Shown here piece by piece: positions 1 to 10,507 of a stretch of 57,687 nt of DNA. Both the position numbers and the translations under genes were made by a program. Position 1 is the stretch's first letter. The number at the start of each line of letters is the position of its first letter. Origin of the DNA: Glomus cerebriforme. Its lineage: Eukaryota; Glomeromycota; Glomeromycetes; Glomerales; Glomeraceae. The notes under the pieces were generated by a model, which was not told where the DNA came from, made no database searches, and saw only the letters and a list, made by a program, of their open reading frames with translations. The stretch is taken from contig QKYT01000165.1 of the NCBI GenBank assembly GCA_003550305.1, forward strand, positions 1 through 57,687, given 5' to 3'.

Positions 1-206
1 AAGAATATAAATTCTTAGAAATTTTTTTTTTTTTAAATTGAAAGAAAACCGAATTTTTTGTGATTATTGAAAATCAATGAGATAAAAAATTGAGCCAGAA
101 AATTGTTAAATTTACTAAAAATGGCTATAAAAAATTAAAGTTTGACCCAAAAATTCGGTAATTTACTATAAAAATAAAATTTACTATATTTGGTAATAAT
201 GATCAG

Positions 207-456
207 CATGATGTCTAGACATCATGGCGCATGATGTCTATACATCATCAAACATGATGTCTAAGACATTATCCTAAGTATATCCGACATGATGTCTGTA
301 CATCATTCACCATGATGTCTAGACATCATGACGGATGATGTCGAAGACATCATGGTGAATGATGTACAGACATCATCCTACATATATCCGACATGATGTC
401 TTAGACATCATGTTTGATGATGTACAGACATCATGCGCCATGATGTCTAGACATTA
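207..456. repeat. Cluster of about ten near-palindromic units in a larger inverted repeat
   Basis: About ten copies of an 18-20 bp near-palindrome occur here; the best is CATGATGTCTAGACATCATG at 207-226. Others centre near 240, 262, 297, 321, 344, 368, 402, 426 and 448, with central bases varying (TATA, TAAGA, TGTA, CGAAG, TTAGA). The outer ~57 bp on each side are inverted copies of each other with about one mismatch, so the whole block can fold on itself. No coding potential is seen. It may be the terminal or subterminal part of a DNA element; no second copy lies in this window. Confidence 0.85.
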
Positions 457-460
457 ACCT

Positions 461-900
461 TTTGTCAAGGACGGCTTGCGATACCATTATAGGTTCAAGT
501 ACAAAAATTATAAAATGTATCAATCAAAGAATATACTAAATAAATCAAAGATTTACATTGTATGAGTGTCAGATTTCAACCATATAAATGATAGTGTTGA
601 TCTTTGGACTTTGAAATTAAATTTGAATATTGAAACGACAATTTATTACATACTGTATAAAGTTGAATTACAGCCATGCATATTTTAATATTGTTTTTCT
701 ATAAATAAACACAATTATTGTCTTGCGATTTATTGCAATTTTAAACAATATGTATTCTTAAGAATTACTACAATACTACAATCGACTATAATAAACAAAT
801 TTATATAAATATGACTGCTTAAACTACAAATTTTTTAGCTCATTGAAAATAAGTAATAAACAAAAAATTACTTTTCATAAAAAAATACTTAAATTTAATA
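461..900. other. AT-rich upstream region of the small secreted protein gene
   Basis: No open frame or recognisable element is seen. The stretch ends in A/T-rich sequence just before the ATG at 901 and probably contains that gene's promoter. Confidence 0.5.
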
Positions 901-1208
901 ATGAAAAACAACTTATTTGTTATTGTTTTATTTTATGCACTTTTGTTACTAGCAACAAATGTTTCAGCATTACCAGCATTATCATCTTCATTTGAAAATT
1001 CTGAATATGGTAAGTTTGAAAATTGATATTATGATATAGTTTGCAAAATTAATTTTAATAAATTTTCAATTTAACTTTTGTAGAAAATATCATTGATCTA
1101 TCTGAAAAAGATAATAAAATCTGTTGTTCCTCTTGTACATTTTTTGATTTTGGTTGCATTTTTGTTTGTGATAACAGAAGGAATTGTATTAGAGGAAATA
1201 ATTTCTAA
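901..1208 (+). CDS. Small secreted cysteine-rich protein (candidate effector)
   Basis: Two exons, 901-1009 and 1084-1208, flank a 74-base intron with GTAAGT donor and TTTTGTAG acceptor; joined they encode 77 residues. Residues 1-23 form a typical signal peptide: a short KNN n-region, a long hydrophobic core (LFVIVLFYALLLLA) and a VSA site, so cleavage is expected after A23. The mature part of about 54 residues has all six cysteines in its C-terminal half, spaced CC-x2-C-x6-C-x3-C-x5-C, a pattern that suggests three disulphides. No known domain is recognised. Small secreted cysteine-rich proteins of this type are common candidate effectors in symbiotic fungi; that role is inference. The frame is open only when spliced, and both splice sites are canonical, which supports the model. 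Confidence 0.7.
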
Positions 1209-2262
1209 TTCGTTTAGTTTACAAAATTTTATATTTATATTTATAAACTTATAATTACAGTATCAATGAAAGTGGCTTTAAACTACGATATATTCATTTT
1301 TAATTAAATTTAATTCTTCTAAAATAATATCTTCAAATTCTTTAATTAACTCAATCATTGAATTAATTTTAAAACATTAGTTCCGATAAAAAATAATCAT
1401 TCAAATATGCATTCTTTATCATCAATTTCAGCATTATAACATAATTTACGAAAATTTATAATAAATTTTGAAATTTCCATTTTCATTTTCAGGAATATAT
1501 TTTAATGGTTGTAAATTACTTTTATTTGAATTTTTAAACTGTAAAAGAAATAATTTCTTCAGAGGTTTAACGATCTATTGGTTTATATAATAGATTTATC
1601 TATCCATCATTCCGTCTGGATGAAAATTTTGGAAAATCCATTTTTTAATTAAAAAGTAATTGATATTTATTTTTTTTTTTTTACAGAAACCCGCATCGAT
1701 CACGTAATGTAATTTTTAGTGAGATCATAAAAAAAAAATGAGTACCCTTTAATCAGATGATAGATATGATTAGTTCCAAAAGATGATAATATATATGCAA
1801 TACAGCGCAAGTCGATCAATTCGATATAAAGAAGTTCCAATTCGGGTTAATGGTTCAATAACTTAATAATAGATTATTATTCGATGTAATGATATCAGGC
1901 GAGATACTTTTTCACCCAAATTAAGTGAAGACGATCTCAAGATTGAATTCATTAAAAGATTAATGCCAAAGTATCCCAGATTTGTTTTAAAATATGGATT
2001 AGAACTTACTCAAGGCTTAAAGAGATAGAAAAATCAGGTAACAATTTTATGACTGCGTTTAAAGACTAGTTCTTCCCCGAGATTATCAACCGGATAGCTG
2101 CGCGATGGCAGATCTGTGTTACAGAATAATTCATATAAAAACACCCACTTCCGCTACTGCAACTGCGAACGAAATAAAAAATATAAAACGAATGATCTTA
2201 TTAATTCTTGCGTAATGATGAGGATGACTTGGAGATAATTCGCAAGCAAAAATTAATGGGTC
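1209..2262. other. AT-rich stretch without a supported gene
   Basis: Poly-T tracts and short frames interrupted by stops. A run near 1911-2030 reads briefly like protein (acidic DDLKIEF then FVLKYGLELTQG) and may be a further decayed piece of the downstream crinkler-like relic, but I cannot align it convincingly. Confidence 0.4.
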
Positions 2263-2964
2263 ATGACAAGCAAAGAAGAGTTTGAACATTGTGGGTTGGA
2301 GATGGGACCTGCAAAAAGACTTGCAGACTTCGTCTTCTCGTACCATAGTTTGAAAGACGTTTTGAGAAACTATGGTCTCGAAAGTGAGAGCACGGACACT
2401 ATCTCATTATTTTTTCTACCAACTCACGAAATTCATAATGATAAGAACTTTACAATTTGTATGACGGATATTTATTCAGACTCGAAAACTATGGAACTTT
2501 AGTTTTAGTTAGTTTAGAATCAATGTGTAATGAATACATTTCAATGATACTTCACACTATCATCCATATTACTAGAAATCTTACTGGAAAGAGTTTTAGC
2601 ATGAGACTCAAATATGCGGGTCGATTACGCAATCAAGGTATGGCTGCGCTAGAATTGTTCTTGCATTTTTTCAGCAGAGCTAACATATTTCATTTTTCAG
2701 GAGTATTGTGTCATAGAAGACAGGGTTCAACGTAGTGTGCTTGAAGGCTTAGCTCAAATTATGAAAGCTCGTACAAAACGAACAAGAGAAAAAGAAAGAG
2801 GAATTATGATGATGATTTTGTTATCCTTATACTCCAAGAAAGATTTCCCAAAACAGCAATTACCATTGAGCATCGAATTTTCTGAAGATGCTTTGGAATT
2901 TTCCATAGAATGTCAAACGTTACATAATGGCGTGAAGAGAGATTTGGGTGTAATTGTAGGATAG
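2263..2964 (+). pseudogene. Broken crinkler-like gene (SAM-like plus PD-(D/E)XK family)
   Basis: Three overlapping frames (2263-2502, 2457-2735, 2737-2964) together resemble the gene at 23289-24504. The first keeps the SAM-like tail (GPAKRLADFV) and SYHSLKDVLRNYGL, matching SSYCSLKEVLAKYGI in that gene; the second matches around the NEYISMILHT helix (compare CEFISAILHS); the third ends in the shared C-terminal strand LGVIVG, compare MEVIVGLLKD. At least two frameshifts separate the parts, and the segment that should carry the nuclease core (GRVDY) has lost its frame. Known members of this family in Rhizophagus are numerous; this one is a relic and should not encode a working protein. Confidence 0.65.
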
Positions 2965-3329
2965 GGCATGTGCAGAAGACGATTCTCCCTCAAAAAAAAA
3001 AAAAGATAGAATAAAGGGATATCGTTTGAAAAAAATCGAGATATACGGGGCGGGTATAGTCCATATTCAATAATCATGTACAGTACTGTATATTAGTATA
3101 GAAAATTTCGTCATGTATCACGATTAAGAGCCGAATCATGTAATTTATTTACTGCATCAATAAAGAATTCAGCCGAAAAGGCTATACATTGTATCAAGAA
3201 TATTTTTCATGTGATAGGGAAATGTATGATGAATAAAAAAAAGTGAGACCTAAAGTTTTACAGATAAATGTATTTTAAATAAATCGCATTCTATATGAAA
3301 GTTGTTATCAAATATGCAATCTAAACTTG

Positions 3330-4400
3330 ATTTATTGAAACAACGCGTCAGCTGAGATCAAAGCCGAAAATGCTAAATTTAAGGCTACGGAAGAGAATGA
3401 GGCCAAACTCATAAAACTAGAACAGAGTGATAAAGAAAAGGCTGAGCTCATTGCAGAACTAAATTGTGATGATGGGAAAATCGAGCAGAAGCGAGTTGCT
3501 GTTGATATTGTGGCACAGACTAGCACATCTAAGCCTAAATGTTAGGAGAAAGGAAGACTGATGAATTCTTAGATTCAGTGAGTAAGAAAGAGGTTAGTAA
3601 TATGAAATCATAGGGAGAAGCTTTTACGTGGGTCAGCAAGTTCAGGACAAGCCCTCAATTTCTCAAAATACTTTTTCTATACCCCTAGAAGATCTCAATG
3701 ATTCTGCGAAAATCGAAATCATTACAGGCAATTCGTAATCATCAATAACAGGAGAAACGATATCAGTGGTATCAGCTCAAGTACCACCCGAGGAAATAAA
3801 AATATATAGTAGCCCAGGATTTTATACAAGAAGTGTCTTCGGAATTGATATATGAAGATGATATCCAAGTTATCGATAGAAATCAGGAGCTTACAATGGA
3901 CATAGCAATAGAAACTGAGCTTGCTCATTATTTCTAAAAAGTAAGTATTGAAGAAAAAAAACACTTGCAGGCTAAATAAAAAGAGATTTCATGTCCCCAT
4001 TTATATGGGAAAAAGTTCGAAAAAGGTGTTCCAAGAAATTGTTACTAGAGATAATTTTTCAGACTAGGCGGCAAAAAAATAATTATTCCAGAATATAATA
4101 AAGCATCTTTCTGGAATAACATTAGAAACTACGTAAAAGATACCCAAAGAGCTATAAAGATTTATTAAACTACTCGAAAAGATAGGAGTAGAACAAATTA
4201 AGAATATCAAGTCTTACAGCGAAAATTCTACTTCAAAGTTTACTAAGCCTCAAATCCAAATTGTTCTGGATTATTCGGCTATGCTGATAGGAGCTAAAAA
4301 AACCTAACTCATATTCTGGATAGAAAAAGTGAGACCTAAAGTTCCACTTGAGAAAAGTCATGGGTCTGATTCGAAAAAATTACGATGTCAGGGTAACCCA
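3330..4400 (+). pseudogene. Decayed member of a repeat-rich coiled-coil family
   Basis: On the plus strand, 3340-3544 reads as a heptad-rich coiled coil (AEIKAENAKFKA, then NEAKLIKLEQ) ending in a stop, and further matching segments lie in shifted frames: DLNDSAKIEIITG near 3690-3735, SSELIYEDDIQVID near 3835-3880, DTQRAIKIY near 4140 and KSYSENSTSKFTKPQIQ near 4205-4260. From memory this order (coiled coil, linker, then a helical segment with TQRAIKIY) is that of a protein family repeated many times in Rhizophagus genomes; I cannot check it here. Several stops and frameshifts make the copy non-functional. The minus-strand frame at 3332-3526 is its antisense shadow. Confidence 0.5.
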
Positions 4401-5204
4401 TCCATAGAGGAGGGGCTTTTCGCAAGATTAATTAAAAAAAAAAAATTAAAATTAAAAAAAAAAAATGAAAAAAGGCTCATTATATACTTTTTTTGTATCA
4501 CGTGTATCACATGATACGAGCCGCAGTTTATTTTAAAAAAAAATAACTGCGCGCCGCGGCGCTTATCAATTAAGAGCACTTCGCCTACACCTCGGACTTT
4601 AAAAACATCTGGACCCCCCGAATCTCTTTCCACTCCGGAAGAAGCTATCGAAAGGGAGGCGTGGACGTGCAGAGGTTATTAATTTGGTGGCAAATCATCT
4701 TAAAGAGTCCAACATGCAAAAAAGAGTATTGGTATCTGCATGGCAAATGATGGATCGATAGTCAAAGAAATAAAAAATATATTATTTGATTTGCGATAAT
4801 ATCAGAGTTTTAGACGCATATTCTGAGAATGCAGTCGTAAATCAGCCTAATAATGCTCTTAAGTTTCCAGATAAAAGCATAGCAGCAAAGGCCTAAACGG
4901 AATTTATATTATTCAAAAATATCAGATATACATTGAGTATAATAATATATTTGTTTGCCCGTAATTTTTTTTTTAAACCACGTGTATGTGACATCAGTAA
5001 GCTTGATAGCTATCATATTCGGGAGTTGTTTTATTTTTTTTTTCGATCAAAATGTTCATGGATACAATAAATCTAGGAATAGAAATAACTGATAACCAAA
5101 AAAAATTTTTATTTAAAGGTTCACTTCTTTTCGACAACAATTTGCTTAATTCATACAGAAAATAAATATTGAATAGAAAAATAATGATAATAATAAATGA
5201 CGAA
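4401..5204. other. Low-information stretch after the coiled-coil relic
   Basis: Contains A-rich runs near 4430-4470 and a short GC-rich patch (TGCGCGCCGCGGCGC near 4548). No sustained reading frame. It may be the degraded tail of the preceding element. Confidence 0.35.
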
Positions 5205-5784
5205 TTAAACATTCTTGCCCTTTTTGTTGCTTGAACCGGTTTTTTTGCCTGAACCACTTGAACCACTTGTTTTTTTGCTTGAACTGCTTGAACTACTTGA
5301 GCTGGTTTTTTTGCTTGAACCGCTTGAACCACTTGAACCGGTTTTTTTGCTTGAACTGCTTGAACTACTTGAGCTGGTTTTTTTGCTTGAACCGCTTGAA
5401 CCACTTGAATCGGTTTTTTTGCTTGAGCCACTTGAACCGGGCCACCAGGTATTGTTATTAAATTTTTCTTTTATTACTTTGTTGCCTTCAGCGAGTGTTA
5501 CTTTTTTTATATAAGTTGGGCCGGCCCGTGGATTTAATTGTGATAAGTAGACATTTGGAGCCCTTGGAACAACTTATTATAAATATTGTATTAGTTTTCG
5601 TTTCATTATAAAACTGTTCGCTATTAGTTTTAACTTTTAACATACATGTTACTTCCTTGCTGCCAGGTTCCCTGTCACGTTTTATTTCTCCACTAGGTGT
5701 TTTATAAAATTGAGGAGCTCTATACTGGTAGTAAGATGTGGAAGCGGGAGCAGAAGCTTTGTCTTCACGTTCTTTTCCCTTCAT
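5205..5784 (-). CDS. Spliced protein with C-terminal (XSS)3-KKT tandem repeats, unknown function
   Basis: Read on the minus strand as two exons, 5784-5646 and 5572-5205, joined across a 73-base intron with GTATGT donor, a CTAAT branch-like site (ACTAATAC) and ATAAG acceptor; the phase is kept and the product is 168 residues. The first ~90 residues are a charged soluble region in which RAPQFYKTPSGEI (exon 1) is echoed by RAPNVYLSQLNPRAG (exon 2). From about residue 94 the protein becomes a tandem array of 12-residue units, XSSXSSXSSKKT with X = G, S or D, and ends in GKNV. The repeats use 36-base units alternating G-rich and S-rich versions. The other frames across the repeats are also open, but only this frame joins to the upstream exon. 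It has no signal peptide or membrane segment, and no domain is recognised. Confidence 0.55.
5225..5440. repeat. 36-bp minisatellite inside the Ser/Lys repeat gene
   Basis: About six units built from TTTTTTTGCTTGAACCGC-type blocks on the plus strand. Alternate units differ (GAACCACTTGAACCGG against GAACTACTTGAGCTGG), giving a 72-bp higher-order period. All three frames on each strand stay mostly open because the unit is a multiple of three. Confidence 0.8.
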
Positions 5785-6399
5785 TAGAAATAAATTTTTA
5801 GTTTTATGTCGGATTGTAGCTGGATGAATCTTGTTATTAATTTTACGCCATTATTTTCTATCAAATATTCTTAATCGGAAATTATCGTAAATAGTGTGAT
5901 AGATCATTCCACATCGCTGATCGGGCTTAGTTTCAAGTTTTTAACCTTCATGTGACTTCATTTCATATTTATCTACTGCGCCACAGGTCATATGGACTTT
6001 GTGATACAGTATAACAATTCTTAGCACCTAAATACAGTACATGAAGGGCTAATATTTATGTGCAAGAATACAGTAGCAAAAAACTACATCACGTTAACGA
6101 AAAAAAATAAATCTATATACTTGATCTATGCCGCACCATGAATGCTACACTACTTTGTAATCATTTCCCGAATTTTAGCATTTAAACTTCCTTGTGCGTG
6201 TTCATGTTCCAGGAAATATTACGGGGGTGTTCTTTTAGCCCGCCTCATAACCTCCCAATAGTTGTCTGACAACTGTAATATTAGAATTGGTCTACATAGG
6301 TTGAGATGTTAGTGGTGCTTGCGGCTGTTTTGGCATGAATAAAGACTAAGGTTTTTTTCTGGAAGCAACTACAATGTTTATATTAATATTAGCATTAGT
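5785..6399. other. No supported gene
   Basis: Mixed AT-rich sequence with many stops in all frames; it should include the promoter of the minus-strand gene that starts at 5784. Confidence 0.4.
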
Positions 6400-7233
6400 A
6401 TATAACTGTTGTTGTTTAGATTCAAACAGCAATTAAAGTAGCTGCTTCCAAATTGTCTGAGAGATTATTGCACTTACCCTTAATTCAGTCTTCATATGAT
6501 CTTAAGGCAGGACTTCAAGACATGATATTAATAATTCGAATGCTTCTTTACTTTCAGTAGCCTGTCCTGTTCCAGGCGCAACATTTATTCAGCTATCTAC
6601 TATGGTACATATCTCTGAAAATCTCTCCAAGGCGTCTGTGAAAAATTGGGAGTCCATGATATCCTACCAATCCTACTTGTTGTATATTAGGTAGATTATC
6701 CTGTAACAATTTGTTGGCGCAAATTAAAAATTATTTGTCAAGAGTTGTGGTCCTTATTTTCTATTTCTCATACTATTTATAAAACCTATCCCGATTATAC
6801 TCCAATAACCCTTATTAGCTTGACATTGTGCGAATACAATAGCTGGAGAGCAATTCTTTCACGTAAAGACTCACCAATCCAATTTTGTGCAATAGTTTGC
6901 AAATACCTGCGTGCATTTCTTTCGTCATTTAATGCATTAGTTAATATTCGAACTGTCCTTAATACCAGAACTCTAGCATCATTTAACTAGCGCCTAAGAT
7001 CCTGCAACTCATTGAATAGGGTCTGATGAATTGCTCGATAATTTACAATTCACAAGCATTCAGGCACAATGGAAAATTTCATCCAAGATATGAGTTGCAT
7101 TCTCGAATTAGTCGAATAGTTGTGTTATAAAATGAGCAACTGTTACTATACCACGATATAAATGCACACGAATTCCTGCTAGGATATTTGCAATATTTTC
7201 CTTATTAGCTTCGATTGGATTTGTCTGAGTCAT
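6400..7233 (-). pseudogene. Decayed helical/coiled-coil element protein
   Basis: A minus-strand ATG at 7233 opens a frame of about 41 residues (starting MTQTNPIEANKEN) that stops near 7110. Protein-like text then continues in shifted frames: FENATHILDEIF, NALNDERNARRYLQTIAQ around 6960-6880, and GYHGLPIFHRRLGEIFRDMY around 6670-6590. The segments keep a helical, Asn/Gln/Arg-rich character typical of gag-like or scaffold proteins repeated in glomeromycotan genomes; that resemblance is from memory. Many stops show it is broken. The plus-strand frame at 6745-6990 is antisense to it. Confidence 0.4.
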
Positions 7234-8640
7234 ATTGGTTGTCTCTGACAGTGTGAATTATATTTGTCTTATTTTTTTCACCAATACTAAATACTTGGGA
7301 TTTAAGGCCTGGGACTACAAATAGAGGGAATCTCTATATAGTATTTTATATTATCGTTTAGCCATATAGGTTCACATTGAATATCCTATCCATTTATTTT
7401 ATGCAATTAATAATACAATAATTAATATATAATTTATAATACTTCTGTTGTAGGAATATGGATGGCAGTAAATAAGCAACAGTAATAAAATTAGCAACTC
7501 GGTAAAGTAAAGGGGATAGAAACAAAACTAATTAATTTACCTTCATTTGTTGCTTCTTTTTCTTTACTTTTTGCATTTTTATTATGTAAAGAAGTAAAAT
7601 GAAAAATTACAGATAAAAAAATCATTTATTAAACTTTTTACAGTAGATAAACTTTTTTGACCATCAATATGAACATTAAAAAAAGCAAAACGATAACATA
7701 ATTATAAAATACTATGATAAAAAAGAGCCGTAAATACAAAAAGTATTTGTAATTAGTTGTGTGATATTTTATTTTCTCTTTACCTTTAGTTTTAAAAAAG
7801 CTAATTATAGTATTTTTTTTTTTACAACTGCACAAATAACCACTATTATTAACTTGGCGAATTTGCATATCGTTAACTTGGATTACAAAATTCTTATGGA
7901 AAGTCCACATATTATTGTTCTTTAAATAATAATATCAAATTTACCCATTTCGTATTTCCGGACTTTTTCTTAATTCGTTTCAAAATTTTTACGGAGATAT
8001 TCCTTTGTGAGGATCATAACCCTATATAAAAAAAAGAATACGAAAATCTTCCTACTATGTCTTAAATGGGTTCAAATTTAGAACATTTTTGGACATTGTG
8101 AATTCATTTGGAATGTTTTTTGGATTTCCTTTTTCATAAAGTAAATGAAAAAATGGTATAAATAATCTTCTTGCAATCATTTCTCAATAACCCATTTTTC
8201 TCCAACACTCAAATTGATAATTTTTGATCTTCTAGTTATTTACTTTTGATGGTTTCATTAAGATTATTTTTCTTTTGTTATATCTCGAATAAATACTAAT
8301 TAATTTGTTTGCGAGTAGACATTAATTTAGGCAGCATTCTATTTTTCATAGCTGCAATGAACTTTTTTAAATTTTAAAATAGTGATTAATTCAATTACAT
8401 CAATCTTGTCGTTTTTATTATTCATCCTTTTTGTTTACTATAATTATAAATTTCGCTTATATATTTAGTAATAAATGATTTTTCTTACAAAAAACCAGAA
8501 AACTGATCATTTATCGGAGTTGTTTCTTATAGGGTAAATTCAATTTATTCTTTTAAAAAAAAAGTTGTTCTATCGTAAATTGAAATGAAAATTTCGAATA
8601 TATTACATATATTAGATGATAGTGATAGTGTAAAATATAG
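7234..8640. other. AT-rich intergenic stretch
   Basis: Very AT-rich, with long A and T runs and no frame I would call a gene. The minus frame at 7638-7910 is rich in Lys, Phe and Ile from AT-rich sequence and shows no splice-supported extension. Confidence 0.5.
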
Positions 8641-9100
8641 TTATTTATATTCATCAGATGTGAAGAAATCAGGAAAATCATATTCACTTGTATAATTAAA
8701 TTTCCACTTTAGCGATTTCCTCCCAAGTTTAGATTCAGGGGAAGTTGGTTCATATTTAACTATTTGGTAAAAAAAAAGAAAGAAAGAAAGAAAGAAAAGA
8801 AATGATAATGAATATTTTAAATTATGATAAAAAAAATCATGATTTCAAAGTTTAAATTATTACCTTGCCAAAGAAGTATATCATAAAAAGGATTAAATTT
8901 AAAACAATTAAACAGAAACCAGTAGTAAAAAATATATATGAAGTGTACCATTATTTTTGATTCATCTCTAACCTACAATTTTCAAAGAAAAAAAAATTTT
9001 AGATAAAAATACTATTTAATATTATAAAAAAAATTGATTGTTCATACTTACCGCTTTAAAACTAAAAACTTGAAAAATCCATCTTAGTCATTCTTTAAGG
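8641..9100 (-). CDS. Possible small single-span membrane protein (5' end unresolved)
   Basis: Minus-strand exons 8972-8864 and 8759-8641 join in phase across a 104-base intron (GTAATA donor, AAATAG acceptor). Another intron with a GTAAGT donor and TTGTAG acceptor precedes them (9051-8973), so at least one 5' exon lies above 9052; its start codon is not clear. The visible 75 residues contain a strongly hydrophobic segment (HFIYIFYYWFLFNCF) followed by a soluble tail rich in acidic and aromatic residues and ending in TSDEYK. No family is recognised. The evidence is the in-phase splicing and non-random tail; a chance combination in AT-rich DNA is still possible. Confidence 0.35.
8769..8802. repeat. 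(AAAG)n microsatellite
   Basis: Five GAAA/AAAG tetranucleotides inside A-rich sequence. On the minus strand it forms the polypyrimidine tract of the intron of the possible membrane protein gene. Confidence 0.85.
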
Positions 9101-10507
9101 TAATAATAGACTTGTATGCAAAATTAAAAGCTAACATAATCCATTACCATAATTATCGGAAATTGCAAATTATATATTGCATATAATGATAATAATAAAA
9201 CTAGGGAGGAAAAGCTCAAAGTATAGCTAGTATTAATATAAACATTGTCTTTTATGTCTTTTACTCATATTCATGAACTAGAGGACACAATCTGATATAG
9301 GATGAAGGAGGTTAAATTTCATGACAGAATTTTAACTATGCATATAATAAAGTAAGGAGTGGCTACCTTTTTCCCATAATAAATATAAAAACAAAGTATC
9401 AAAAACTTGCAATAATATTAAGATAGAAAGTGCAATGCAGAGATAACGAACCCTCCGGTTTTCAGCTCAAATTCGTTATAAGATTATAGCGAAGAATTTA
9501 AGGAATTTAATTGGTTGATTCGTTATAACGAGAGTTCGTTAGACTGTATAGTACATGATTGTATAAAGATAAGATTCTGTTATAAATTTATTATCTGAAC
9601 TGGGTAGTATAATGTAAGAATATAATCAAAGTTATGGGAAACGAGCGAACAATAAGAAATACTATTCCATGGAATATTGTCTTACTGAAACTAAAAAAAG
9701 ATGTAATATAAATAATTAGTAAAGCTTCAATTTCTGATATGTGATATATAGTTTAAAATTAAAAAGAATTTATTACCATGATTATTCCTGATATTACTGG
9801 ATAAATGTATAATTGCGATTAAATTTACAAATAGATATCAAAAATGTGGAGCTTATAATAGCATGTCTATTGTGAAAATGGTTAAGTCCAATTTCTCACA
9901 CTTGTTAAGGTTAAATGTTAGTTACGCGCATGTTTACTTTAAAACACATAAAGGTTCTAATGACTTTTTAATAGTCAAAGCACTTAAGCGAAAAGTAGAA
10001 GACCTTGAAGTAAAGATAAGACAAAAATAATTCTGAGAAGATCTACAAATGGTAAAAGGTATTGCCGAAAAAAATATAATTTTTTTTTTTAAGGAGGAAT
10101 TTTTTTTATTCATTATATATTATACCCGAATAAAAATATCATATCAATTGATAACAAAAGAGCTTACCATTGATAACATTATTGGATCAAACTATAAAGT
10201 TCAATGCAAGAAATTGGTATATTGTTTGAAAATTGAATTTATAAATGGTACCTTTTTTTCAACCCTTTCATAGATATTGCCCAGTTTTTACATTAAATTG
10301 CTCATAATTTGTTACTTTGATATTTATATAATCAAATGCTATTTGATATAAATTTTGTGATAACTATGAAGGCACCATAATCCTTGCGATTTTTAATAAA
10401 GCTTTAGTGCAATTGACGACTCTAGTTTTTAATAAGCAATTAAAGAAATATTTTCTTTAACTAAGTAATTATCTCATTATTTAATTATAACCTAACAGTT
10501 ACTCGCT
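9101..10507. other. AT-rich stretch with a possible solo pogo-like terminus
   Basis: Around 9445-9560 the motif TTCGTTATAA occurs twice, with GATAACGAACCCTC on the left and GAGAGTTCGTTAGACTG on the right, resembling terminal and subterminal repeats of a pogo/Tigger-type element; only ~120 bp is present. A 50-codon frame at 9878-10030 (ending KRKVEDLEVKIRQK) and the frame at 10049-10273 have no further support. Confidence 0.35.

Noticed and set aside
207..456. Resemblance to a CRISPR-like array of regularly spaced repeats
   Set aside because: The units are palindromic, spacers are repeated rather than unique, and the genome is eukaryotic with spliceosomal introns.
5215..5514. Plus-strand Leu/Glu-rich and Leu/Asn/Cys-rich repeat frames
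   Set aside because: They are antisense readings of the 36-bp repeat in the minus-strand gene; the repeat length is a multiple of three, so every frame stays open.
7638..7910. Minus-strand 90-codon frame
   Set aside because: Composition (Lys, Phe, Ile, Tyr, Val) is what AT-rich sequence gives by chance, with no splice-supported extension or domain.
9878..10030. Fifty-codon plus-strand frame ending in a Lys/Glu-rich helix
   Set aside because: Short, no intron evidence, no homologous region in the window; could be chance.
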